A stretch of 64,000 nucleotides of DNA. Origin: a virus. Made by a program: the position numbers and the translations under genes. The stretch is taken from IMG/VR virus record IMGVR_UViG_3300021185_003522, positions 61,234 through 125,233 of that record; one strand, written 5' to 3'. Position 1 is the first letter of the stretch. Each line of letters opens with the position of its first letter. Positions 35,211 through 43,785 of this stretch are shown here, piece after piece. The notes beneath the pieces are model-generated. The model saw only the letters and a list, made by a program, of their open reading frames with translations. It was not told where the DNA came from and searched no databases.

Positions 35211-36293
35211 ATGTTAGATGCTATTAAACCACTATTAGATAGCGATCTCGTCAATGAGGACACTCGTACTGCTATTGCTGAACAATGGGAAGCAAAAATG
35301 GTAGAGGCCAAAGAGACAGTACGTAGTGAACTTCGTGAGGAGTTTGCACAACGCTATGAGCATGATAAGACTGTGATGGTAGACGCCCTAGATAAAATGG
35401 TTACAGAAGGCTTAGCAAGTGAAATCGCTGCTCTTAACGAGGAGAAGAAAGCACTTGCTGGTGATCGTGTTAAGTTTCATAACAAGATGAAAGAAAACGC
35501 TGATAAGTTTAACGGCTTTTTAGTAAAACAACTTTCAGAAGAGTTAAAAGAACTACGCACAGATCGTAAGGTATCAAAAACAGGTTTTGAGAAATTAGAA
35601 TCATTTGTTGTTGGTGCTTTGGCTGAAGAGATCAAGGAATTTGCTGCAGACAAGAAAGACTTAGTAGAAACTAAGGTTAGACTTGTATCAAATGCACGTA
35701 ATAAACTTGATAATCTAAAGAGCAAGTTTGTAAAAGAATCTGCTAAGAAGATGGCTTCAACTGTATCTACGCATCTTAAGGCTGAAATGGGTCAACTAAA
35801 AGAAGACATTCAAATTGCTCGTGAGAACAATTTTGGTCGTCGTATCTTTGAAGCATATGCAACAGAGTTTGGTGCTACACATTTAAATGAAAATGAAGAA
35901 GTACGTAAACTTAATGTTAAAATTGCTAAACAAGATAAACAGTTGGCAGAAGCCATCAAAACTCAAGACAAAGCGAAAGCACTTGTTGAGAGCAAAAATA
36001 ACGAAATCAAAGTTATAAAAGAAGCCAATGAGCGTGATGCTACATTGGATGAGCTTCTATCTCCTCTTAATGATGAGAAGAGAGAAATTATGACTAACTT
36101 ACTTGAAAACGTTCAGACATCTAGATTGAAGAACGCTTTTGAAAAATACTTGCCAGCAGTAATCAGCGAAACAAAAGGTGCTAAGAAAGCATCTCAGTTA
36201 ACTGAACAAACTGGTAACAAAACTGCAAAGGTCGCCAAGAAAGAAGATAACAATTCAAACGTTATCGACATAAAGCGCCTAGCAGGGCTTTAA
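35211..36293 (+). CDS. gp22: Prohead scaffold protein gp22
   Basis: A 360-residue, highly charged, almost entirely helical protein, the main scaffold around which the capsid assembles; it is destroyed by gp21. Heptad-like stretches run ~95-180 and ~235-300 (KLNVKIAKQDKQLAEAIKTQD). Conserved-looking elements of the family include VMVDALDKMVTEGL near residue 55 and MTNLLENVQTSRLKNAFEKYLPAVI near 300. Position between protease gp21 and major capsid gp23 matches T4 exactly. A GGAGAAT ribosome site precedes the ATG. Confidence 0.92.
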   Translation: MLDAIKPLLDSDLVNEDTRTAIAEQWEAKMVEAKETVRSELREEFAQRYEHDKTVMVDALDKMVTEGLASEIAALNEEKKALAGDRVKFHNKMKENADKFNGFLVKQLSEELKELRTDRKVSKTGFEKLESFVVGALAEEIKEFAADKKDLVETKVRLVSNARNKLDNLKSKFVKESAKKMASTVSTHLKAEMGQLKEDIQIARENNFGRRIFEAYATEFGATHLNENEEVRKLNVKIAKQDKQLAEAIKTQDKAKALVESKNNEIKVIKEANERDATLDELLSPLNDEKREIMTNLLENVQTSRLKNAFEKYLPAVISETKGAKKASQLTEQTGNKTAKVAKKEDNNSNVIDIKRLAGL

Positions 36294-36314
36294 ACTAAAA
36301 AAGGAGACATATAA

Positions 36315-37505
36315 ATGTCACAAGAACTACTAGAAAACAGATGGAGCGAGACCAAAGAAGCCCTCCTAGAAGGCTTACAAGGAACTCGTAGATCTACAAT
36401 GGGTGTGATTTTAGAAAACACACGCAAACATTTAGCTGAGAACGCAACAGCGGGTTCAACTAGTTCAGGTAACGTAGCAACACTTAATAGAGTAATACTA
36501 CCAGTTATCCGACGTGTGATGCCAACTGTTATTGCTAACGAGTTAGTTGGTGTTCAGCCAATGACTGGTCCAGTTGGACAAATACACACATTGAGAGTAC
36601 GTTATGCTAACGCAATGACAGACAACTCAATTGCCGCTACATCAACAGCCGCTGGTGATGAAGCATTATCACCATTCAAAATTGCTCAGGCATATTCCGG
36701 TTCTACTGGAGCAACTGCTGCATCATATGCAGGTGGAAACACAGCAGCCATGGAAGGTGTTGGTGGTAGACAAATTTCCGTTCAAATCTTAAAGCAAACA
36801 GTCGAAGCAAAGACTCGTAAGCTACAAGCAAGATGGACTTTTGAAGCAGCTCAAGATGCACAAGCAATGCACGGTATCGACGTAGAAGCAGAAATCATGG
36901 CAGCATTAGCTCAAGAGATTACTGCTGAAATCGATCAAGAGATTCTATTATCTCTACGTACATTAGCCGCAACTGAATTCACATACAACCAGGCTGCAGT
37001 ATCAGGTACTGCTACTTTCGTTGGTGATGAGCATGCCGCTTTAGCAGTGTTAATAAACAGAACAGCTAACCTAATTGCTCAGCGTACAAGACGTGGCGCT
37101 GGTAACTATGCAGTTGTTTCTCCAGCTTCATTAACAGTATTACAATCAGCTACAACTTCAGCATTTGCTAGAACAACAGAAGGTACTTTTGAAGCACCAA
37201 CAAACACTAAGTTTGTAGGTACACTTAACGGTACAATGAGAATCTTCTGTGATTCATATGCAACAGACGCTACAGCAGTATTAGTAGGATACAAAGGTGC
37301 ATCAGAAACTGACGCTCCAGCATTCTACTGTCCTTACGTACCGTTGATGAGTTCAGGCGTTGTATTAGATCCGTCAACATTTGAGCCAGTAGTTAGCTTT
37401 ATGACCAGATATGGTTACATTGAGTTAACAAATACTGCGTCATCATTTGGTAACGCCGGTGATTACTTAGGTGAGATTGCAGTAAGCAACTTATCATTCT
37501 CATAA
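36315..37505 (+). CDS. gp23: Major capsid protein gp23
   Basis: A 396-residue HK97-fold capsid protein of the gp23 family. Key parts: an N-terminal delta-like region (LLENRWSETKEALLEGL), LPVIRRVMPTVIANELVGVQPMTGPVGQI, the RKLQARWTFEAAQDAQAMHGID segment, and near the end VPLMSSGVVLDPSTFEPVVSFMTRYGY. It is clearly shorter than T4 gp23 (521), and the shortfall fits loss of the surface insertion domain. A gp21-type site LxE occurs in HLAE (E42), so a mature protein from about residue 43 is plausible. A strong AAGGAGA ribosome site and a UUCG terminator frame it. Confidence 0.96.
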   Translation: MSQELLENRWSETKEALLEGLQGTRRSTMGVILENTRKHLAENATAGSTSSGNVATLNRVILPVIRRVMPTVIANELVGVQPMTGPVGQIHTLRVRYANAMTDNSIAATSTAAGDEALSPFKIAQAYSGSTGATAASYAGGNTAAMEGVGGRQISVQILKQTVEAKTRKLQARWTFEAAQDAQAMHGIDVEAEIMAALAQEITAEIDQEILLSLRTLAATEFTYNQAAVSGTATFVGDEHAALAVLINRTANLIAQRTRRGAGNYAVVSPASLTVLQSATTSAFARTTEGTFEAPTNTKFVGTLNGTMRIFCDSYATDATAVLVGYKGASETDAPAFYCPYVPLMSSGVVLDPSTFEPVVSFMTRYGYIELTNTASSFGNAGDYLGEIAVSNLSFS

Positions 37506-37525
37506 TATACGCTAAACTTTATGAA

Positions 37526-37553
37526 AAATAGCACCTTCGGGTGCTATTTTTTT
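37526..37553 (+). terminator. UUCG hairpin terminator after major capsid gene
   Basis: AAATAGCACC and GGTGCTATTT form a 10-bp stem with a TTCG tetraloop, with the T run to 37553. It lies 21 bases after the gp23 stop. A near-identical copy stands at 48367. Confidence 0.92.
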
Positions 37554-37566
37554 GACCTTTATTCCA

Positions 37567-37574
37567 CATAAATA
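37567..37574 (+). promoter_or_regulatory. Late promoter motif before decoration candidate
   Basis: CATAAATA between the capsid terminator and the gene at 37649. The 5' leader it would give contains a small CCCG/CGGG hairpin (37614-37627) and an AAGGAG ribosome site. Confidence 0.72.
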
Positions 37575-37648
37575 CTGTTGCACAATAATGTGTTTATGCA
37601 GACAAAACTGCGTACCCGCTAGAACGGGACTTTATAAGGAGAAAACAA

Positions 37649-38338
37649 ATGGGAAGACCGTTAAAAATTGCAAAAAGTCTTACAAAAGACATTGCGTATA
37701 ATAATCCAGGCGATGATGTTGCAAACAGAACACCATCAGGTGAATTATATTATGGTGTAGTAGGCGGAGACGTTTCGCTTAGTAGCATAACAAATCCAAT
37801 TACATCTACTAGAGTACGACCAACAGGCGGAAGTATAACTGCTGAAGGCGAAGGTTTTATTATCAAACAAAAAGGAGCTTCAAAGTTCCTAGTATCAAGA
37901 CTAGATGCAAGTGCAATTGACCCTGCAAACGCAGTGGTTGGATCCACAGTAAGAGTTGTCGCAGTAGGCGATACTGACTGGGCTTCAATGGGTGCTGGTA
38001 AAGGTACTATTGCAGTAGGAATGATTTTTACTGTAGAAGCAGCCTCAGCCGCTGGTTCTTCAGGAACAGTTGCTGAATGTGGAATATGTACATTAGCAAA
38101 CGAAGCAGATTCTGGTTTATCAACAGGAAGTATGACAGTTACTTACACTGATGTAGGATCATCATTGGTACGTCTAAAGCGTTTTAGCAACAGACATGGA
38201 ATATCTTTTGCAGATGCTCCAGTATTGTTAAACTTTTTCAACATATTAGATGACACAGTGAAAATTGGTGGATCAGGTTCGTCTGCATCACCAGCAACAC
38301 GTGATTTAGTACAAGTTGAGAATCCTGACTTAGGTTAA
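37649..38338 (+). CDS. Structural protein, possible capsid decoration
   Basis: A 229-residue protein following the major capsid gene with its own late promoter and terminator, so expression is probably high and separate. The N-terminus (MGRPLKIAKSLTKDIAYN) is basic. The middle holds a small module, VGSTVRVVAVGDTDWASMGA followed by GMIFTVEAASAAGSSGTV, that resembles a beta-rich repeat often found in phage tail and fibre proteins. Position suggests a head decoration or fibre (Hoc-like role) but there is no sequence match I can name. Confidence 0.65.
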   Translation: MGRPLKIAKSLTKDIAYNNPGDDVANRTPSGELYYGVVGGDVSLSSITNPITSTRVRPTGGSITAEGEGFIIKQKGASKFLVSRLDASAIDPANAVVGSTVRVVAVGDTDWASMGAGKGTIAVGMIFTVEAASAAGSSGTVAECGICTLANEADSGLSTGSMTVTYTDVGSSLVRLKRFSNRHGISFADAPVLLNFFNILDDTVKIGGSGSSASPATRDLVQVENPDLG

Positions 38339-38360
38339 TAGGTAAGTTTTTAACTAACCA

Positions 38361-38396
38361 AACCCTTACTGTATTAAGTACAGTGAGGGTTTTTTT
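38361..38396 (+). terminator. Terminator abutting the next start codon
   Basis: AACCCTTACTGTA pairs with TACAGTGAGGGTT (13 bp, one T:G) around TTAAG, followed by six or more T. The ATG of the next gene is the first base after the T run, and the 3' arm includes GAGGG, which can serve as that gene's ribosome site. Confidence 0.85.
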
Positions 38397-38984
38397 ATGA
38401 GTACAGCTTTTATTTTAGGCAATGGCAAAAGTAGACTGTCGGTTGACTTAACTAAATTATCCCCATTGGGTGCAACATATGGATGCAATTGGTTGTGTAA
38501 AACTTTTACTCCAGATTGTTTGGTTGCAACAGATAGGCCAATTGCTGATTCTATTCAACAGAGTGGCTATGCACAAAAGCATAGATTTCACACACGCAAA
38601 CCTATAGTTGATTTAGGTGGTAAAGATTTAAGTAACCAATACAAAGGATTTAGTAGTGGACCTAATGCGGCTGCTCTTGCATGTATTGATGGACACAGTG
38701 ACATCTATTTGATTGGCATGGACTTAGGCACAACAAACGGAATGTTTAATAATGTTTACGTTGATACACAGTTTTATAAAAAAGAACTTGATCCGCCCAC
38801 ATATGCTGGCAACTGGATTAATCAACTTGTAAAACTCACAGAGGACTATCCAAACAGACAGTTTTATAGAGTAGAGGGCGTGGAAAGTGCTTTTGTAAAG
38901 CAGTTTAATAAAATTGCTAACATGAGAATTTTATCAATGGACAAGTTTCTTGAGATGGTAAATACTGCTAGAGGTCCATTATGA
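38397..38984 (+). CDS. Glycosyltransferase-fold (DUF115/GT42-like) protein, copy 1
   Basis: A 195-residue Rossmann-like protein. The N-terminal strand-loop AFILGNGKSRLSVD (GNGKS at 8-12) and the later SSGPNAAALACIDGHSDIYLIGMDLG resemble the CMP-binding GNG.S and the SG...A..A...G...IYL.G.D segments of GT42 sialyltransferases and DUF115 proteins. That suggests a nucleotide-sugar or CMP-sugar user, but this is by pattern only. Its start is fused to the preceding terminator, whose 3' arm carries the GAGGG ribosome site. It opens the fibre region and overlaps the next gene (ATGA). A second member lies at 50927. Confidence 0.62.
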   Translation: MSTAFILGNGKSRLSVDLTKLSPLGATYGCNWLCKTFTPDCLVATDRPIADSIQQSGYAQKHRFHTRKPIVDLGGKDLSNQYKGFSSGPNAAALACIDGHSDIYLIGMDLGTTNGMFNNVYVDTQFYKKELDPPTYAGNWINQLVKLTEDYPNRQFYRVEGVESAFVKQFNKIANMRILSMDKFLEMVNTARGPL

Positions 38985-39619
38985 ACACAAAGAAAAGAAT
39001 TGACGGCGACTATTATATTGAAACCATAAATGCGACAGATATGGTGCATATTGCTAGTAATACTGCAATAGATGGAAACTTAACAGTCAATGGTAATGTT
39101 ACATATATCAACACAGAACAACTGGATGTAAAAGATCCCTTTGTCATGGTGAACATGAGCAACACTTCAACTTATGCAAGTAATGCTGGATTGTTAACAC
39201 ATAAGACTGCAACAACATTTGCTGGCATTCGTTATAATACTAGGGACAATAAATGGGAATTAAGCACAAGCACAGGTAGCACCGGTGAAACTGGTACGTG
39301 GACAGAAATTGGAACTGCATCCGCTGGTGCAGTAGCAGGAGCAAATACACAAGTACAGTTTAACAACTCGGGTGCATTTGGTGCTAGTGCAAACATGACA
39401 TTTACAGATACTAGTCAGTTAAATCTCACTGGAAATGTAAATATCAGCACAGGATTACAACTCAAAGACAGTGCCGCTCCGGGTGCAGTAACAAACACCA
39501 CAGTGTTACATGGTGGCATAGCAGGTAGTGGCGGAACAGGCGTTTACTTTGTAGACGATACAACAACAGATGAACTAGTAAGCAAAAGCAAGGCTATTGT
39601 TTTTGGAATTATATTTTAA
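38981..39619 (+). CDS. Fibre-region structural protein with TVNGNV module
   Basis: A 212-residue virion protein candidate. The N-terminal part carries the adhesin-type module NLTVNGNVTYINTEQLDVKDPFVMVN, which recurs in the 1036-residue fibre protein (NLTVNGATTALDTVNTIIEDP). A second module, QVQFNNSGAFGASANMTF, is common in phage fibres. The C-terminus (GVYFVDDTTTDELVSKSKAIVFGIIF) is hydrophobic at the end, possibly for trimer packing. Its ATG lies inside the stop of the glycosyltransferase-like gene, so both are made together. Confidence 0.72.
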   Translation: MNTKKRIDGDYYIETINATDMVHIASNTAIDGNLTVNGNVTYINTEQLDVKDPFVMVNMSNTSTYASNAGLLTHKTATTFAGIRYNTRDNKWELSTSTGSTGETGTWTEIGTASAGAVAGANTQVQFNNSGAFGASANMTFTDTSQLNLTGNVNISTGLQLKDSAAPGAVTNTTVLHGGIAGSGGTGVYFVDDTTTDELVSKSKAIVFGIIF

Positions 39620-39628
39620 GGAAAACAA

Positions 39629-39943
39629 ATGACAATACAAACAACTGCCGTATCAAACAGTGCAACCACAGTATACTCTAGCACCAACAACACTGCGGTC
39701 ACTTATATGCAATTAACCAACTCAAGTGCTGGTGCATTAACTGTTGACATTCATGTTATACCAAACGGCGACAGCTTGGGCACAACTAACTTAGTTGCAA
39801 AAACACTCAGCATTTCTGCAACTGACAGTTATCAATTATACACCGGAGGTGAAAAACTACTGCTTGCAAACGGAGATACTGTTCAAGTAACTGCAAGTGC
39901 AGCCACAGGAATAAATGCAGTAGTATCATTTACGGCTATCTAA
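39629..39943 (+). CDS. Small beta-rich fibre-region protein
   Basis: A 104-residue protein, Thr/Ser/Ala-rich with alternating strands (TAVTYMQLTNSSAGALTVDIHVIPNG, GEKLLLANGDTVQVTASAATGINAVVSFTAI), like a single beta-sandwich. Similar small proteins are scattered in fibre regions of marine T4-like phages. AAGGA precedes the ATG, and the next gene begins one base after its stop. It is probably a virion part; nothing shows which. Confidence 0.68.
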   Translation: MTIQTTAVSNSATTVYSSTNNTAVTYMQLTNSSAGALTVDIHVIPNGDSLGTTNLVAKTLSISATDSYQLYTGGEKLLLANGDTVQVTASAATGINAVVSFTAI

Positions 39944-39944
39944 A

Positions 39945-40358
39945 ATGGCAGGTACATTTCTAAAAAATAGAATAATCACTAGTGGAGAAAGTGCAGTTGT
40001 TGTCCCTGGCGGTACTACTGCTGAACGCCCTGGAAATCCAGTGTTTGGTGTATTTAGATACAACACCAGCAACAACAATTTAGAATTTTTTAATGGTACA
40101 CAATATACTGCAATAGCAAACTCAGGTGAAGCAAACATCACAGTTGACAGTTTCACTGGAGACAATTCAACACTTACATTCACACTTAGCACTACCGCAA
40201 GTGCAGCCGATCAAGTGATTGTTTTTGTTTCAAACATCTATCAACAACCAACTGGTGTATACACTATTACAGGCAGTGGCGCAGATATTACTTTTACAGC
40301 CGCACCTTTAGCAGCGGAACCTATTAACGTGATACACGGTGTTGGCAACACGCCTTAA
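39945..40358 (+). CDS. Small fibre-region protein with FSGDNST module
   Basis: 137 residues. The N-terminal half has TTAERPGNPVFGVFRYNTSNNNLEFFNGTQYTAI, a widespread phage fibre motif (T..RP..P..G..R.N....LE.YNG). The second half FTGDNSTLTFTLSTTASAADQVIVFV is a distant copy of a module found in the 422- and 1036-residue fibre proteins. A virion adhesin accessory is likely. The sequence following the stop contains a late promoter for the next gene. Confidence 0.7.
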   Translation: MAGTFLKNRIITSGESAVVVPGGTTAERPGNPVFGVFRYNTSNNNLEFFNGTQYTAIANSGEANITVDSFTGDNSTLTFTLSTTASAADQVIVFVSNIYQQPTGVYTITGSGADITFTAAPLAAEPINVIHGVGNTP

Positions 40359-40365
40359 CAACTGC

Positions 40366-40373
40366 GATAAATA
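40366..40373 (+). promoter_or_regulatory. Late promoter motif before PKD fibre gene
   Basis: GATAAATA 25 bases before the ATG at 40399, with AAGGA between. Confidence 0.75.
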
Positions 40374-40398
40374 CTGCAAAGTTTAAGGATAGTAATTA

Positions 40399-43300
40399 AT
40401 GGCCATTGCAAGAGTCACCGGTAAAGCACTCGCAAGTAATCTTGAAAGAACAACCAACCTAGCTGTTGATACAAGCACATTGTTTATTGATGTGACTAAC
40501 AATCGAGTTGGTATCGGAACTGCTACACCTTCGCAACCTTTACATGCTCCGGGTACGGCTAAAATTGCAAATCTGACACTTGCTGGAAACGCAATCACAT
40601 CAGAAAGCACACTTAATTTAGCAGGTAGTCCGGTAAATCTTGGAGCAAACACTGCCGTAACAATCACTGGCGGAACAACAGGACAAGTCCTCACAACAAA
40701 CGGTAGCGGAGCACTAAGTTGGACAACTGGTGCAAATATAGCCAGTGTACTTGGTAATACAATTGACCTTGGTACACCAGCTGATGGCAATATATCTGGA
40801 CCAGACGTTGCATATGACGGTTGGACAACCACAACAAAGGTAACAACTGGCATCGACGATCTCAACCAAGTTGCCTTAAACATTGCAAATAACAAATATG
40901 TTGGACAAGCAAGTTTTGTAGGTACACCAACCAGCGGACCTTCGCCAACAACTGTAAACTTCACTGGTACATTTATTGGAAATGCAAATGGTTTTGAATG
41001 GAACTTTGGCGATGGTAACACTTCTACGCAACAAAATCCATCTCACACCTATAATAATGCCGCAGGTGGACAATTTACAGTAAGTTTTACTGCTAAAAAT
41101 ACAAACGGAACACATGGAGGCGTCATTGCCGACGGTGCTAAAGGAAGTGCTGATAATTTTACAAGAACAAATTACATTACATTGTTTACACCAACTCCGA
41201 TTCCGGCTTTCACACTTACTGATAGCACAATAGACACAGGTACTGCCGCAACAATTACCAACACAAGTCAATTTGTAACAACAAGTTTTGATCTAAGTTG
41301 GGGACAAGGTGCAAACGTACAACCAGCAACAGATTTTACAACAGTGCAAAACACTTACAACAACACAGGTGGAGATACACAGTACAATATTCTGCTTACC
41401 GGTACATCAGCTACTGCTGGTGCTAGTCCTGTATCAGTAACAACTGCTCCGACTGTTATAAGTGTGTTTACACCTCAAACAACAACGTTTAGTGCGAGCG
41501 CTGTGCGTGTTGTTAACGAAGAAGCAACTTCAGGCGGTGTTGTACAGTTTACCAATACTACTGCTACTGCTCCAGGAACCACGGCACTATTTGGTACTGG
41601 ACAAAAATATATCTACACTTGGGGAGATACCAGTGTTAGTAGTATAAACATACAGAATGGTGTAACCGGAAACCCAGGAAGTCCTATAAATCATGTATAT
41701 ACGTTAAGCGGCGGGCAACAAGCCGCTGGAACTACAGTAACATACCAAACAAATTTACGTACTCAAACTGGACATTCAAGTAGTCCGTTTCTTGCCGCTA
41801 ACATTGCAATAGCAGTTGAACCAGACATACGCAGTATCTTTTCAGGTACGATGGTAACAGTCAGTGATAGAACAGGCGATGATGCACAGGACGGCTATTT
41901 GTTTACAGACTATAGATCAGGAGTAGAAACTAATCGAGGATTAGTTACATTTCAAAACACAAGTCAAAACGTTACAACAACAAATTTTACGTTTGGAGAT
42001 GGCAACACAACTGGTGATATCACAACCGGAGCAGGTACTCCTGGTGCCGCAAACATAACAAACAACTATGGTAGTGTTGCAAGTTTTACAGTAGCATTGG
42101 TATCTTCAGGTACACCAGATACGATTGCACAAACTGACACAGAAACAAAAACAAATTTTATTACTATAAAGGCAAACCCAGCGGCTCCGGGTGCATTAAG
42201 CACAAAAACACTTAGCATGTCAACAGGCAGTCAAGGCACAAGTCCAAAGTTAGCAGCGAGTGCAACAGACCGCAGTGGCGGTAACATACCAGCCGCAGGT
42301 AGTAGTGTAACAAGATACACAACTGCTGATCCAATTGTTACAAGCACAGTAACTGATGCAAACACTGCAATTTCAGGAACTCTTACTGCTACATTTAACA
42401 ACAGTGCTTCTGGTGCAGTCACATTTGCTAACAATACCGATAAAGCAGGCACATACACTGACTTGGTGGTTGTAAACGACGGTGATGCACATGATGAGAT
42501 AAGTGCTAGTACCTACCCAACTGGATTTGCAAAAGTATTTGATGCACGAGTTTCAAAAGCAACCAGTGGAATAAGTGTAGGATATAACGATACCAGACTA
42601 AGTCATTCAAGTGCAGGAAATACAAACACAGTAGGCTTTGTTAAAGATGATATGACATCAGTACCTACAGTAAACCAAGGTGCCGCAGTGATTACACAAG
42701 CCACTGCTGGAGCATTTAGATACATTTCGGGTGTGCCATATTATAACACAGGTTCACCAGCAGTTAACATAACTGGATTAACAGTAACAAATTTTGTTGG
42801 ACAAACATATCGAAACACAACTGCACCTTATACCACCACAACAGGTACACTAGCAGAAAGTACTAGTGGTTCTCTCATTTCTAGTCAGAACAAAACATAT
42901 GCTCAGATCGACGGTGCACCAACTTTTCTTACAGGCGGAATACCAAATGCAACAACAGGTGTTGGCAGTGCATATACTTTGGGCACTATTAACATTCTCA
43001 TTAACGGCAGTGCAAGAGCAGTAGGATACCTTGATGCACAAATGATAAATGTAAATGGCTCAAGTAGTGTTGTTAACCTTACCGACAAATACATACAGGT
43101 TTATAGTGCAAGTTTAACTGGCTTTGACGAAGAAAACATTCCAGTTTCTGATTCATTAGGAACTACTTTTGATGATGACGGAAAGCGTGTCACAGGTTTT
43201 GGCAGCTTTGCTGACACTCCAAGTTTCGCAGGCGGAACAAATTACTATACTGCAAATGCTTTTACAGGAGCAGCCACTGTGGCAGGCACTTCAGAGGCAA

Positions 43301-43785
43301 TAGTGCGTTTTGGTACACTGAAACATTTTGTTACTAACCTAAGCAGTGGATATCTACCTGCAGGTCCAAACTTAGCTACAAGTAGAACAGGTAATCAGTA
43401 TATAACCTTTGCATTTAGAAGAGCAACGGTTGCAAACTTTGATATAGCAATAAACAGTGCTACCGGCATTAAAGGAGTGTTCATAGGAGCACCTGGTACT
43501 GCAATAGATACTGCCAGTGGATTAAATGGATGGGTCAATGGTAGTATACAATACGGAGGTGCAGGAGTACCAGGCAGTGATACCGGTAACGGTGGTAACG
43601 GTAGTAACGGATGTGCTTTAACTGGTGCTGACATTATCCCAGTTAACACAGGCATTAATGCTTCTTATACCATGACACTAGGAAGCGAAAACAGTTCAAA
43701 CTCTACAGGAAACAATGTGCTAGTGCGTATTGCACTAGGATCAGGTCAAACTCTAACCAGTGTTAGTGTAGGAGTACAGACTTAA
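40399..43785 (+). CDS. Large tail-fibre/adhesin protein with PKD-like domains
   Basis: A 1128-residue protein. The start has the fibre module TLFIDVTNNRVGIGTATPSQPLH. From ~185 to ~640 it has at least three PKD-like beta domains, recognised by FEWNFGDGNTST...SHTYNN, KYIYTWGDTSVSS...NHVYTL and TNFTFGDGNTTGD...NNYGSV. The C-terminal ~300 residues are Gly/Thr rich and end in a beta-rich domain. PKD domains bind polysaccharide or act as spacers on extracellular proteins, so a cell-surface contact is plausible. It has its own late promoter. The stop overlaps the next ATG. Confidence 0.83.
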   Translation: MAIARVTGKALASNLERTTNLAVDTSTLFIDVTNNRVGIGTATPSQPLHAPGTAKIANLTLAGNAITSESTLNLAGSPVNLGANTAVTITGGTTGQVLTTNGSGALSWTTGANIASVLGNTIDLGTPADGNISGPDVAYDGWTTTTKVTTGIDDLNQVALNIANNKYVGQASFVGTPTSGPSPTTVNFTGTFIGNANGFEWNFGDGNTSTQQNPSHTYNNAAGGQFTVSFTAKNTNGTHGGVIADGAKGSADNFTRTNYITLFTPTPIPAFTLTDSTIDTGTAATITNTSQFVTTSFDLSWGQGANVQPATDFTTVQNTYNNTGGDTQYNILLTGTSATAGASPVSVTTAPTVISVFTPQTTTFSASAVRVVNEEATSGGVVQFTNTTATAPGTTALFGTGQKYIYTWGDTSVSSINIQNGVTGNPGSPINHVYTLSGGQQAAGTTVTYQTNLRTQTGHSSSPFLAANIAIAVEPDIRSIFSGTMVTVSDRTGDDAQDGYLFTDYRSGVETNRGLVTFQNTSQNVTTTNFTFGDGNTTGDITTGAGTPGAANITNNYGSVASFTVALVSSGTPDTIAQTDTETKTNFITIKANPAAPGALSTKTLSMSTGSQGTSPKLAASATDRSGGNIPAAGSSVTRYTTADPIVTSTVTDANTAISGTLTATFNNSASGAVTFANNTDKAGTYTDLVVVNDGDAHDEISASTYPTGFAKVFDARVSKATSGISVGYNDTRLSHSSAGNTNTVGFVKDDMTSVPTVNQGAAVITQATAGAFRYISGVPYYNTGSPAVNITGLTVTNFVGQTYRNTTAPYTTTTGTLAESTSGSLISSQNKTYAQIDGAPTFLTGGIPNATTGVGSAYTLGTINILINGSARAVGYLDAQMINVNGSSSVVNLTDKYIQVYSASLTGFDEENIPVSDSLGTTFDDDGKRVTGFGSFADTPSFAGGTNYYTANAFTGAATVAGTSEAIVRFGTLKHFVTNLSSGYLPAGPNLATSRTGNQYITFAFRRATVANFDIAINSATGIKGVFIGAPGTAIDTASGLNGWVNGSIQYGGAGVPGSDTGNGGNGSNGCALTGADIIPVNTGINASYTMTLGSENSSNSTGNNVLVRIALGSGQTLTSVSVGVQT

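Noticed and set aside
36310-36317. TATAAATG just before the major capsid start as a late promoter
   Set aside because: It overlaps the ATG itself, so a transcript would begin inside the gene, and the last base does not match. The ribosome site AAGGAG lies upstream of it.
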